Assembly (NCBI GenBank): GCA_916048095.2
Contig: OU696583.1
Location: forward strand, 3,222,501-3,286,500
DNA from: Sacculina carcini
Taxonomy: Eukaryota > Arthropoda > Thecostraca > Sacculinidae
Length of the DNA stretch: 64,000 nucleotides
Direction: 5' to 3'
Positions 1 to 10,072 of the stretch are shown in pieces. The position numbers were made by a program, and so were the translations under genes. Below the pieces are notes generated by a model. It saw only the letters and a list, made by a program, of their open reading frames with translations. It was not told the DNA's origin and did no database searches. The first letter of the stretch is position 1. Each line of letters opens with the position of its first letter.

Positions 1-202
1 CGGTGGCTATTTATGGCTTCATATTTTCTTCTTTTACCAATATTCATTGTGTTCTCGGTTTTTATCACTGTTCATTTTTGCTTATTTTTCGTTTTTTTTC
101 TGTTGCCGGTCAAACTACTAACTTTTCGGCTCGTATTGTTTCTTGTTGGCCAATTTTTGTTGAGTCATGATTGATTTTCTCACCTCTGCCTGTTGTCTGT
201 TT

Positions 203-412
203 GACCTCTGTGTGGTGACCTCTGTGTGGTGACCTCTGTGTTGAGACCTCTGTGTGGTGACGTCTGTGTGGTGACCTCTGTGTGTTGACCTCTGTGTGGT
301 GACCTCTGTGTGGTGACCTCTGTGTGTTGACCTCTGTGTGGTGACGTCTGTGTGGTGACGTCTGTGTGGTGACCTCTGTGTGGTGACCTCTGTGTGGTGA
401 CCTCTGTGTTGA
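203..412. repeat. 14-bp minisatellite, 15 units
   Basis: Fifteen head-to-tail copies of a 14-bp unit (consensus GACCTCTGTGTGGT, with variants GACGTC and TGTTGA at the ends) fill this interval without gaps. The array stops five bases before a 3' splice site (AG at 416-417) of the exon at 418-543, so its pyrimidine-rich units form the polypyrimidine stretch of that intron. Repeat structure is directly visible; the effect on splicing is inference. Confidence 0.95.
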
Positions 413-417
413 GACAG

Positions 418-3009
418 GCATCATTGGCAGACGTTGTGCCGCCGGCTGGACAGACTAGCTGGTCGCGAGGTGCCATCACACAGTTCTCGGCTCTATTCAC
501 CCCCGACACCGCTGTCGTCGCGTCTGTCATTCGTCAGACCAGCGTGCGTGTCGTCCTGTTCGCCATCATTCTCCCTGCCACGCTAAAATACCCACTACTT
601 GTTATGTACAGCAGATGAGCAAGACTCAGACTGTCCTGTCTCCAAACCCACTGTTTTGTCTAAGTCATGCTTAAATTACCCAATACTGCTTGTTTCCACT
701 ACATCATTTGGCAGACTATTCCTAATGTCGACACACCTGTTTGTGAAACTATAATTTCTATATCGCTAACCACTCTGGTCCGCCTCTAAGGTTTTGCCTC
801 TAGGCTTTATGTCACCTTCGATCTCTCACTCCAATCTACCCAATCTTTTCTATCCAGTTTGTGTATGTTTAGCTATGCGTTCTCCGTCATAAACTGAACA
901 CTCATTTCACTCATTCAGCATAATTCATCCTGTGCTCATGTAGTTTTCATATCATCCACTATCTAAAAAATATTGTTATAACAGGTTTTATACAAGCGAA
1001 CACTGCTTTAAATTACATTAGAAATCTACATCAGTGCCACACTATTCCGTAAGTTATTACCTCGCAATAATATCAAATATGATATTTACACATTTTCCTT
1101 CTATCTCTTGTATATATATCTTTACGTACACATTTCGTGACCTTTTGTGGGTGCCTTTTTCTGTGCGCGTACTAATCTATTTTAACCAAGTCTGGCCTGT
1201 TATTTTCACTTCACCTGTCTCGCGCGCGCGTGCGTGTGTGTGTGTGTGTGTGTGCGTGTGTGTGTGTGTGTGTGTTGTGTATGAGCGAGTGTGTGTGTGT
1301 GTGTTGTGTTAGTGTATGAGCGAGTTGCGCTTGTGTGACACGTCCAGTATCGACGACGTGTACGCTTGTAGCATGATGATAGATGCCGGTGTGGCTGTGC
1401 CGGCTGTCACATGCCTCCGTCCGGCCTCCAACACGCCACCACCGATCATTGATTCGCTGCAGTCCACCATGCCCACGGTGCGTGCTTGTGGCGGGCCATC
1501 TGTGCTTTACTAAGAGGTTACGGGCAGGTTTAGTACCTGCCACTGTTACTCACGACAGTGGAGCGGTGATACTAACGTGATTACTTAATTACACTCGACT
1601 ATGTCATATTTTACGGGAGTGTTGTATTATTAGTGGCATTATCAAGCATGAGTGTGGACTGTTGTTGTGTATGTTAGGGTGTGATGTTTGGCGAGCACTT
1701 GTCAGTAAACAACGTGATCTTTCTATACCACACTCTCTGTGTTACCAAACTTGTGACCGCCCTGCATAATGATTGCATTTAATAAACAAAATCATCGATG
1801 CTGTATATTTATCCGTGCTTTTTATTTTGGTTTTAAATAATACACACATTTATATTTAGTTTATATTTCAATTTAATTTTCCAATAAACGTTGGACGCTT
1901 ACGGAACATGAGATCACCGCAGGGTGGTAATAATGCCTGCACTTTTTAGGTGGTATACTGGACTTGTCTGTAATTAATACTAATAATCATGCTTATTATT
2001 ATTACTATTAATTACTCGGCCATTATCTGATACTCGTGCCATTTGGCGGTGTGTGCAGGCATTGTGCGAGTTGTACGCTGTGTTGGACGCTGCCTCTGTT
2101 TGTCCACGTGCTGTCGAACAGGACTCTCGTGTCCAGCTGACATCCAGGTGATTTGGTCCGCGTTCCTTTCAGGTTTCAAATAAATATCATTCTGTAACGA
2201 ATACTTTGACCACTGTTGTTCATGCATCGTGTTTTTGTGTGTCGATTTTAACAAGGGAAGTGTGTAGTTTGCATTATTCATCTTGTTTAATCCTGAAACG
2301 CTGCTACAATTACTTGTGTCGCATAATTCTACATGTGTTATTTGCTGTTTGTCACTGGGTCATTCTCCGCTGGCTCTCGTCAACGCAAGTGTTTAAATGA
2401 GGTTTATTTAAAGCAGGGGTTCCCAACGTTTTCCGCTCCGCGACCTCCAGGACAAATCCAGAGGGTTCCATGCCCCCCCTCCCCCCAGTAAAAAGTAAGA
2501 GAGGTTAGAAAAACACCTTTATACTGAATTCCTATCACATTCAATACTTTAATGTCATCGTCATTGAATTTATTCAAAAATAAAAAGAAAAAAACATCAG
2601 GTGTTCATAACCTGAAATTTTTTCCAAATTAGAATGGGAAATTAGAGTGGAGTGTAGACCAAAACGTCTAGAACGGAAACGGAGTCTAGGCGACTCTCAC
2701 GACCCCCTGAAGTGGCCATTGGTTGGGAACCTCTGATTTAGAGGAACGATTAAGCCATCCTGAATTCGAACTCAATCGCAGTTATTTTTTCTGTTTCACA
2801 ATATTTTCCACCCAGTGCTGGCTTGGCGACCGAAAATTATTTGAGCAAGTACGGAATGATGTACCATTTGCTTGTATTTCGGCATTCAGCCAAGTGGCAG
2901 TTGCATTCGTGCCTCCCTTCTTGTCTCCTCTCTTACTTGTTCCTGTGATCCGACATATTTGGGGGCGTTTAGTTCTGGTGGCAGCTGATGTATCTCTGTG
3001 TATGTGTGC

Positions 3010-3068
<59 letters not shown>

Positions 3069-4155
3069 CACCGAGTTGTATTCTTAAATATGTGGGCGTG
3101 TATGCTTGTTTGTGTGGGTGTTTGTGTGTGTGCTGCAGTGGATTGTCGGATATATCGGGCGTTTCCGACACTTCTTCCGATCAACAACACGCTACCGAGC
3201 TGGTCCAACTCAAAGCTCAATGGTCACACACACACACACTAACACACACACACTAACACACACACACACACACTAACACACACACACACACACTAACACA
3301 CACACACACACACACACACACTAACACACACACTAACACACACACACACACACAAATACAAAACAGACATGCGCACATCCGCACAAACATATACACACAA
3401 ATACACGTGAACATTTGCATACACACATACATACTTACACACATACACATATTGAATTCGCAACGTTCAGCCATACATTCTAATACACAGACATAAAGAC
3501 AACACACACATGCAGCACACACACACACACACACACACACGCACGTAACTAGCAATGAAATTATTCATTAAGTATTTATGGACACAGTATAATTGAGCAT
3601 CAATGCGTGATTCATATAGTTTAATCTAGCAGAGTAGGGCTTGACGACTATGCACGTGTACAATAACTATCGGCCAACACAAATGATATCGTATGAAATA
3701 TACAAATTACAGCCAATATATTTGTATCGTGCCGATTCAATTACATGTGTGTATGTGTGAGTTCGTGATAGTCTTTCTATATTTTTCCTGGTTGAGTTTT
3801 TGAGCTTCACTTGAGCTGTGCTTGGGCTCATATAAGTTGAATACGTACTAACTGAACTCGTATTTCTCAAGCTCTATATTATTGGGTGTTTGTTTTACAT
3901 CTTACCATGTTTGCACTGTTTGCATGTTTGCATGTTCTTCTTGTTTTGCACTCTTACCATGTCACTATGGACTTGCCTGTAATTAATAATAGCAATACTA
4001 GTAATATGTGTGTGTTTATGCGACGCAGTTACGACGTGCAGCGACGCATCGACGGCTCTCCTTCGGCTCGCGTTGTCCTGGCAAGCCGGCTAAAATTGCG
4101 CCAGCTGGAACGGCGTATCTCGCAGCTGCAGTTTGACTCAGCACACTGTTCGTGA
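418..4155 (+). CDS. 3' part of an unrecognised four-exon gene
   Basis: Four exons join with compatible phases: 418-543 (phase 0 in and out), 1313-1477 (0 to 0), 2059-2147 (0 to 2) and 4029-4155 (needs one base, ends TGA). Donors are AGC|GTGCGT, ACG|GTGCGT and CAG|GTGATT; acceptors end ACAG, TTAG, GCAG and GCAG. The joined frame gives about 168 residues, starting ASLADVV and ending FDSAHCS. The last part is helical and basic (RLKLRQLERRISQL), probably a short coiled coil; two segments are serine/proline rich. There is no start codon in the first exon, so upstream exons lie before the window. I do not recognise the family. If the second exon is read through its donor it meets a stop at 1513, and an AATAAA at 1781-1786 could serve a shorter transcript. 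GC content and codon use of the exons contrast with the AT-rich introns. Confidence is in the exon chain, not in any function. Confidence 0.5.
1231..1310. repeat. (GT)n microsatellite cluster
   Basis: Mostly alternating GT over about 80 bp with short interruptions, ending at the acceptor of the 1313-1477 exon. Alternating purine-pyrimidine tract; no coding meaning. Confidence 0.95.
1781..1786 (+). terminator. Polyadenylation signal AATAAA
   Basis: Canonical AATAAA about 270 bp after the in-frame stop at 1513 that would be used if the donor at 1477 is skipped. It could end a short isoform of the 5'-most gene, or be a chance match in AT-rich intron. Confidence 0.3.
2414..2735. mobile_element. 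hAT-like MITE (family with CAGGGGTTCCCAACG ends)
   Basis: A 322-bp element whose two ends are inverted repeats: CAGGGGTTCCCAACG on the left and GGTTGGGAACCTCTG on the right. It is flanked by 8-bp direct repeats ATTTAAAG and ATTTAGAG (7 of 8 equal), the target duplication size of hAT transposons. No open frame inside. It lies in the last intron of the unrecognised plus-strand gene. Confidence 0.8.
3005..3543. repeat. Compound (GT)n and (CA)n microsatellite region
   Basis: A (GT)n run at 3007-3065 and a long (CA)n region at 3223-3355 broken every 10-20 bases by CTAACAC, continuing as cryptic CA-rich sequence to about 3543. The CTAACAC interruptions repeat quasi-regularly. Intronic to the 418-4155 gene model. 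Confidence 0.95.
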
Positions 4156-4216
4156 CAACGCTGTAAGTTCTCTCATACTTGCCCTACAATCTTATCACAT
4201 ACCTGCCCCACGGTCC

Positions 4217-4218
<2 letters not shown>

Positions 4219-4278
<60 letters not shown>
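4219..4278. repeat. (CA)30 microsatellite
   Basis: Uninterrupted CA dinucleotides over about 60 bp, soon after the stop codon at 4155. Confidence 0.97.
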
Positions 4279-4280
<2 letters not shown>

Positions 4281-5246
4281 CATAGAATGCCGACTGGACA
4301 TTCAAGTATGATATTGCGAGGCTCTTTTATGTGCATGTGTGTGTTAGTTGTTAATATTCTTTCTGTATTTATGTGCTTGTTGTATTGCGTGATGCGAATT
4401 ATATCGCTATTGTTACGGGTGCGATATTGTTGCGGCTTCGAAGCCGTAGCTATTGTGTGTATATGTAGACATTGTCTGCGTCATAATTCAATTTCAACCC
4501 GCGCGGCAAGTGATAGTAACACGTGATCATTCACGAACACTTGCTATCACTCTTCTGCTCGGTTATTTCACGTTTGAATTGCAGTATTTTTAGTCAACAA
4601 TGGATCAGATATATTACATTCTCGCTGAGTTACAACAATGGTGGAGGTTTTATGTCGATTACAAGCGTGCTCGATTGAATTGCAGTGTGCAATATTGAGC
4701 GTTGTGTGTGGCGGCTGGTATTTGGCGATATTCAGGAGCGCAAACTGGTAACAGCCATTGAGAGGTAGCACAGCACGATGGGCCTTCGTGGGTCCACTAG
4801 TCTTGTACGATTACTGTCCGATTAACTTATTATATTGATGTATCTTGTTAGTGATAACGCTTGATTTTGCGATCGAACCGCTTTCGACATGTTAATTGCT
4901 AATGGTGTGTGAGGATTGTTCCGTTCGTTGAACAATCACAAACGTGATGTCGTTTAGCGATGCATAAAATAATTTCACACACACACCCACACACAACGAA
5001 ACACAATTGGTACATGATACATGGTATATTTTCACGTATATTCGGAATTGCAAGTTATGCTGAAGCGCTATCTTATGCGTGACCACAATGTAAGAAAACA
5101 TAATTACTTAAGCATTTGGTGGAGGCAACACAAGCAGCCACGCCTCTACAACAAACAACTAGTGATGATAGCATTTCACCCTGCTGCCGGCGATGTGGCG
5201 CCAACGAGACCTGATCGAGACGAGTTGTATGATAGCTGTATGGTGG
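4279..5246. other. Non-coding interval
   Basis: No exon or repeat could be supported here. It contains short CA runs near 4978-4995 and otherwise ordinary sequence. It would hold the 3' UTR of the gene ending at 4155; no clear AATAAA was found. Confidence 0.5.
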
Positions 5247-5440
5247 CAGGGGCGGCGCCAGGATTTATCCGGGGTGTTGGGGCTGAGGGGGACTAAGGAG
5301 AAAGATGTGGGGGCTTGGTGAAACACGAGAAAATACAATCGAAATGTTCATGGTCAGGATTTTTTTTGCGGGGGCTCAGAGGACTTGGTACGTTGGGTGC
5401 GGGGTCCAGCCCCTCCACGCCCCCCTTGGTGTCGCCACTG
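5247..5440. mobile_element. hAT-like MITE, CAGTGGCG-family copy 1
   Basis: A 194-bp element with ends CAGGGGCGGCGCC and GTGTCGCCACTG, flanked by TATGGTGG and TAGGGTGG (7 of 8 identical). Further copies of the same family are at 33951, 45025-45199, 50680 and 54601-54799; shared internal words include TTCCGG(T)GGGG and ATGTTCATG. No coding capacity. Confidence 0.8.
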
Positions 5441-5643
5441 TAGGGTGGCTGTCATGTGGTCGTCACGTGGCACTTGATTCACATGTAGATTCGCTCTTTG
5501 ACGTAGCGTCGGTTGGCGTCGATCACGCTCTCCAGCTTGCCGTTCGGCGCCGTGATCGGACAAAATGGCGGAATTTTCTCGACGGCTCGGTTCTGCATCA
5601 TCAACCTGGTGAACAGTGACAATGTGACGAGGATGCACGTGAC

Positions 5644-5897
5644 TAGCGTGACCGTATTCCAAATCTCCAAAAAGAGGAGACTTTTGTGCGAGAGCGGATT
5701 TCGCGCACTCGAAAAATTGACGATTTTTATTGAAAAATGACTTTGTAGACCATATGTTTCAGTTGACCTTTTTAGGCCAAATTTTTCAACTGAAATTTTT
5801 AGGTGAACGTATATAAACCCCGGACATTTGAAGGAATTTCCAAAAAGCACCCTGATAGGCCGGACAGGCTCTGAAAAGAGGGCGTATGGTTACCCTG
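5644..5897. mobile_element. hAT-like MITE, TAGGGTGACC-family copy
   Basis: Left end TAGCGTGACCGTATTCC, right end GGTTACCCTG, about 254 bp. A second copy starts at 34016 (TAGGGTGACCATATTCGG) and shares the internal stretch CATTTGAAGGA near the right end. Flanks CACGTGAC and TACACGAC agree at 5 of 8 positions, so the duplication has decayed or the boundary is off by a base. Confidence 0.55.
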
Positions 5898-7162
5898 TAC
5901 ACGACAGATAGTCATTTTCAGTGATATCTCGAATAAAGACAGTGCTTACACCCCCAGTGCAAGAAAGACAGTGCAACAACCACATGTTGAATTTATCGCG
6001 TAAGAACCAGTGCTGCAGCCACTCCAATTATTTTAAGCACAATACAAACGTGAGTAAAACTGCCTATTGTTTTATTATTCCTTAGAAACGTCTCTTTCTT
6101 TAGGACTAGGGCGAAAACTACTTTCTTTCAATATTTCTAATTATGTTTGTATTCTGTGTCTATTTTTATATTCGCTTCATTTTACCTAATTTACGCCTTG
6201 TTCGCATCCTGATATTTCCTTTATGTGACACATTGCTGTGTATAGTGTATAAGTGACAACATATTGTATGGTCTCATGTCGTGAGTTGTAGAGTTGGATT
6301 CTGATTCGTCACACCAACCTTTTATAGACAGTGTCACACTTGGCGGTGGTTGTGTCAGCTCGTCGCTTGGTTGCTGAATTGCGACTGATATTGGTCATAT
6401 TGCCGCGTTCAACTGCTGCGTACGAGGCATGACCTGATCTCTGATCCTGAACAAGCACACAACACAAATTTATAGCATGATGCTAAATTGTACATTGTTT
6501 GGGGGGCGCGATAATTCAGCAGAGCTGGTGCCCCCCCCCCTGTAACGGCAGCTTTCTTCTGTCCTATCCTTCTCCCCGAATTAAAAAAAACATTGTACTG
6601 GAGGGCCGTTCTAATTCAGCTGAGGCGACCGTTTGTTGACTTTGGTAATGTTTCAAACTGAAGCTTTGCTGGGTCCATGTTGAGCTGGTTTTTCTAACAC
6701 ATCTATTTCAATTATAATCCTTACTCTTGAATTCCCTCAGTCAAGCTCAAACACACCAGTTTTGTTCTGCAAATAATGTCTGCATTGAAATATAAGTAAT
6801 ATTATGTACGTCACCTGCATATATAGTAGTTGTGTTGAGTTCATCGGATATACAAGACCGAATAGACACACAAGCATTAACAATTGAAATAACCAATTTG
6901 CTGATGCATATAACGAAATCTTATAAACAACCGCCTCCCTATCAGAATTTTCGTATAATACACCAATACAATGGTATTGTTATCGAAAACGTCGTGTTGC
7001 AAATTGCAAATTGAAACCAGAAATTGCGTCAATCATCAATGCAAAATAGCATGTTGATTATCAGAACGACTTTGAACTTCGCACAAACCTCAAAATTTAT
7101 GATTGCATTGTGAAACGGCACAGCAAAACAAATGTGAATGCCCCGTTTCTCATTCCACTTAC
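5898..7162. other. Non-coding interval, AT-rich
   Basis: Nothing supportable except a run of ten C at about 6531-6540 next to GCTGGTG, possibly the tip of another decayed G-rich MITE. More exons of the minus-strand gene could be hidden here; none has both good splice sites and a clear frame. Confidence 0.4.
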
Positions 7163-7632
7163 TTTTTCGTAAATTCTAATGTCAACTTTGATTTGTTCCT
7201 TTCGGCTCCTCTTTTGTGATTTTTTCTTTTTTTCCGTTAGCACATCGGTTTTGTGAGTGGCAACACCTGCAACATTGAATCAGTACAACAAACGATGAAT
7301 CAACACGAAGATCACGCTTTGAAATTACGCCCACATATGAAGACAAATCGTTCATCACATTGATGCACAAACAACGTTCATCAAGCACAAATACCTTCAT
7401 CTCATTGATAATGACTTTTCTTCTGTATTGTATTAAGTTTTGACTAATTGACTTTTGTACTGTTGACGTATACGTTAGAGTTTAGTACGCATCAACTATA
7501 AGTTTCCAAAAATCAGCTGAATTTTTCCGAGGTTCAGCCCTATGTCGTGGCATAAGCACTGAACTGAACGCATGAGTGTTTATACATACGTGCTCACCGT
7601 CCAATATATGACGTTCTAATTCACTTGTGTAC
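7163..7632 (-). CDS. Two candidate exons of an unrecognised minus-strand gene
   Basis: Candidate exon 7598-7632 (acceptor TTCTTCAG, donor G|GTGAGC) reads YTSELERHILD and ends with one base of a split codon. Candidate exon 7163-7266 (acceptor GTTGCAG, donor AAAAA|GTAAGT) starts with two bases, so the phases match, and reads 34 residues with a strongly basic middle (EKKKKSQKRSRKEQ) and tail KVDIRIYEK. A basic cluster of this kind often acts as a nuclear localisation signal. The upstream exons at 8616-8728, 9117-9222 and 10073-12985 may belong to the same gene. A-rich sequence can mimic lysine-rich coding, so this stays tentative. Family not recognised. Confidence 0.3.
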
Positions 7633-7719
7633 CTGAAGAAGTGCAGTGTGCAGAGCAAATGAAACAAATGGAAGTTCTGCGGCTGGGTTTTATGCAATCG
7701 AGCGGATATACGAGTCGTA

Positions 7720-7828
7720 CATATATACGACTCGTACATAGTTCACACGGCTCATACAGTTCACACGTACATAGTTGACGGTACATAGTTCACACGGCTC
7801 AAAGTACATACGGCTCGTACATAGTTTT
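7720..7828. repeat. Imperfect direct repeats of CGTACATAGTTCACACGGCTC
   Basis: Four to five diverged copies of a unit built from ACGGCTC, CGTACATAG and TTCACACG in about 110 bp. Non-coding; probably a decayed minisatellite. Confidence 0.75.
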
Positions 7829-8335
7829 TTCTATGACGTCTTACTAGTTTTGGGTACTACACTAAACTGGTGCTCCCACGAAGGTCAGAAGGGATAAAAG
7901 CTTATGAGCAACTCAACCCAGAAAGTGACTTCTCAGTATGGATTCAAGTTCACTCGATTGTAATTATTTCTCCTTTAACCTTGTAACTACTGGGCGGGCA
8001 CATTACAAAACGGATACAAAACGACAGTTCACAATTGAAACATTCTGTCCATCATGGAAACTGAACATAACAATCACAGAGCTTGTCAATTAGTTCACTT
8101 TTTGTGCCTATGTCTCCGCTCGTATACAAAACATGCCTATATCTAAGTCTCATAGATTGTCCACAGAGAATGGTCGCAGTTATCATTCCCTATGCTGTTT
8201 CCCTTGACTATCTATTTTCATGGGGTGTATGTCTTCTTGCCGAATGGTCATCTAATTGGACAGCTGCGGAAAATTCCCTTGTCCCTAGTCCTGTTGGGAA
8301 ATGTCCCCTATTCTCGAGATGAACTACGAAGTCTT

Positions 8336-8392
8336 ATAGATGAGTACTGGGTACTTATAGATGAATACTGAGTATTTATAGATGATTCTTTT
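8336..8392. repeat. Short tandem repeat, TATAGATGARTACTGRGTA-like unit
   Basis: Three diverged head-to-tail copies of a 19-20 bp unit containing TTATAGATGA. Non-coding. Confidence 0.7.
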
Positions 8393-8615
8393 AGAGAAGT
8401 CAACATGATAAGCACTAAACTGACATATTTTATTGGAAACCCTGTGTAGTTCATAAATCAAAATCATAAAACGATGCGTGAATTTTTTTTTGTTATGCAT
8501 ACAAAACGACTCGTGGAGTTTCACAGCCACGTAACAATCATACCGACTGCATCACACGACACAACTGCAAGAAAACATCACCGTGTTAGCGAGGCAGAAT
8601 AGCGCAACCATTTAC

Positions 8616-8728
8616 TACAACATTAACAAATATCTTCAATGCTCGCTTTCTCAACGGATCGCAAGTGGGATCTAAAGTGACGATGTTAAAATCCTCTTCA
8701 ACTTCAGTTGTGGGACAATATTTTACTG
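8616..8728 (-). CDS. Candidate exon, unrecognised minus-strand gene
   Basis: Acceptor TTTTCCATTTAG and donor GTTGTA|GTAAAT bound 113 bases that read, after two bases of a split codon, as 37 residues including TEVEEDFNIVTLDP and RKRALKIFVNVV, ending at phase 0. Only this frame is open from the acceptor. The residue pattern (acidic start, then a basic amphipathic segment) is protein-like, but the phase does not connect directly to the 9117-9222 candidate, so at least one exon would be missing between them. Not recognised. Confidence 0.3.
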
Positions 8729-9116
8729 CTAAATGGAAAACGAAACACAAGAGCTGATAAAAACCTACGGGGTGTTTGCTGCTGCTAACTGCTGGCTGCT
8801 GCTTTAATCAGGTCATTTTGAAAAACAATTCACTTTGAAACGAGCGATAAAAAGCAGCGTCATATTGGTACAATGTCTTATACTGTACCTGTACGCAACT
8901 TGTATCATGTCTGTACTATATTGTACTGTATTGTACGAGCACTGAGGCGCACAATTTATTAGCAGGTAAAATTGTGCCAAGAATTTGAAAACGTTTAATG
9001 AAATTGCCGACTCGACCCGAAATGATGCTGAGCGACGGGACAATTTGAATGAGTAAAGCGTGCATATCGTCACAAGCGTCATGTGTGCGCCTGATAACAC
9101 TGTGAGGTGTATTTAC

Positions 9117-9222
9117 TTTCTCATACAAAATTTGGTATGAAGTTCAATATCTATTGACCGTTTGTAAAATGGACCTATACCAGGAGCGGAAATATACCGG
9201 TATCGCCTCTCTTTGTCACAGT
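9117..9222 (-). CDS. Candidate exon, unrecognised minus-strand gene
   Basis: Acceptor TTTTGTGTGTAG and donor AGAAA|GTAAAT enclose 106 bases. After a two-base split codon the frame reads 34 residues: CDKERRYRYIS, APGIGPFYKRSIDIEL, HTKFCMR. Charge pattern and lack of stops suggest a real exon of the same minus-strand gene as 10073-12985, but I cannot bridge it to neighbours with certainty and do not recognise the family. Confidence 0.35.
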
Positions 9223-9789
9223 CTACACACAAAATCAAGACTGTGACGCAGATCATGATGTCGAAGCCAGTAAAATGAAGCGACCTCGAGGAAAGTGTAC
9301 TAAGTGTTGGGCAGTTGAAAAACAATATAACCAATCGTCATCCCAGTGGCGTAAGGATAGGAAAACTACACGTTCGCGACGTTTTACCTTGACGATTGGC
9401 TTGTTCCCAGATGTATGAACACCTCGTGCATATTTTTCCTTATGACACTCACCGAATATTCACTCGGAACAATGAAGATAAAAGTGGGCATTTGAATAGA
9501 CAGGAGAATATAATAGATATTCCAACTATTCATGCTATTCAAGTCCAGTTTTCGTTGCTCTTTTGATCCGTGTCTAGTGTGGTATAGGTAAACATGAACT
9601 ATCGTCATATTACATCACCTTTTCTTCACTGAAAAAATAGTGGACGGCGGAGTTCGGACCTTCGTCACTTATTGAATCAGGATTAGCGTGTCTGAGAGTT
9701 TCCATTGTATAATTCCCAATTCATATTGTAGCGCTACGTACATTTCGAGCATTAACCACAAGTAAATATGGCGTGTTACATATCCTATA

Positions 9790-10030
9790 TGTTCTTGTCT
9801 CCTGCTGAGTTCTTCTTTGCGGTATAAACATCTCTAATCCGGATAATTTCTGCTGTTAGCCTTTCGACGAATGGTATATCTTAGTAGGCCATTTGTAATA
9901 CTTTAACAGAACATGTATTACAAATCACCTACTTCCATGATATACCCTTCGTCGAAAGGCTAACAGCAGAAATTCTCCGGATGAGAGATGTGTATACCAC
10001 TAAGAAGAACTCAGTAGGAAATAAGAACAG
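9790..10030. mobile_element. Fold-back element with about 100-bp inverted arms
   Basis: The left arm (GTTCTTGTCTCCTGCTGAG, then GGATAATTTCTGCTGTTAGC, then TTTCGACGAATGGTATATC) returns on the right in reverse complement with a few mismatches, separated by about 50 bp containing TGTAATACTTTAACAG. The word ATATCCTATATG occurs just outside both ends (about 9778 and 10046). It lies just downstream, in gene sense, of the exon 10073-10121. Class cannot be assigned; probably a palindromic MITE. Confidence 0.75.
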
Positions 10031-10072
10031 CTTGCACAGCATGAGTATATCCTATATGATGTGATAGTTTAC

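Noticed and set aside
203-412. Minisatellite as a CRISPR array or a coding repeat
   Set aside because: Units are 14 bp without spacers, and the open frames over them exist on both strands simply because the unit has no stops.
3253-3555. Long frames made of Val-Cys or His-Thr repeats over CA/GT runs (also near 1.2, 4.2, 29.3 and 43.3 kb)
   Set aside because: They are translations of dinucleotide microsatellites and have no other coding evidence.
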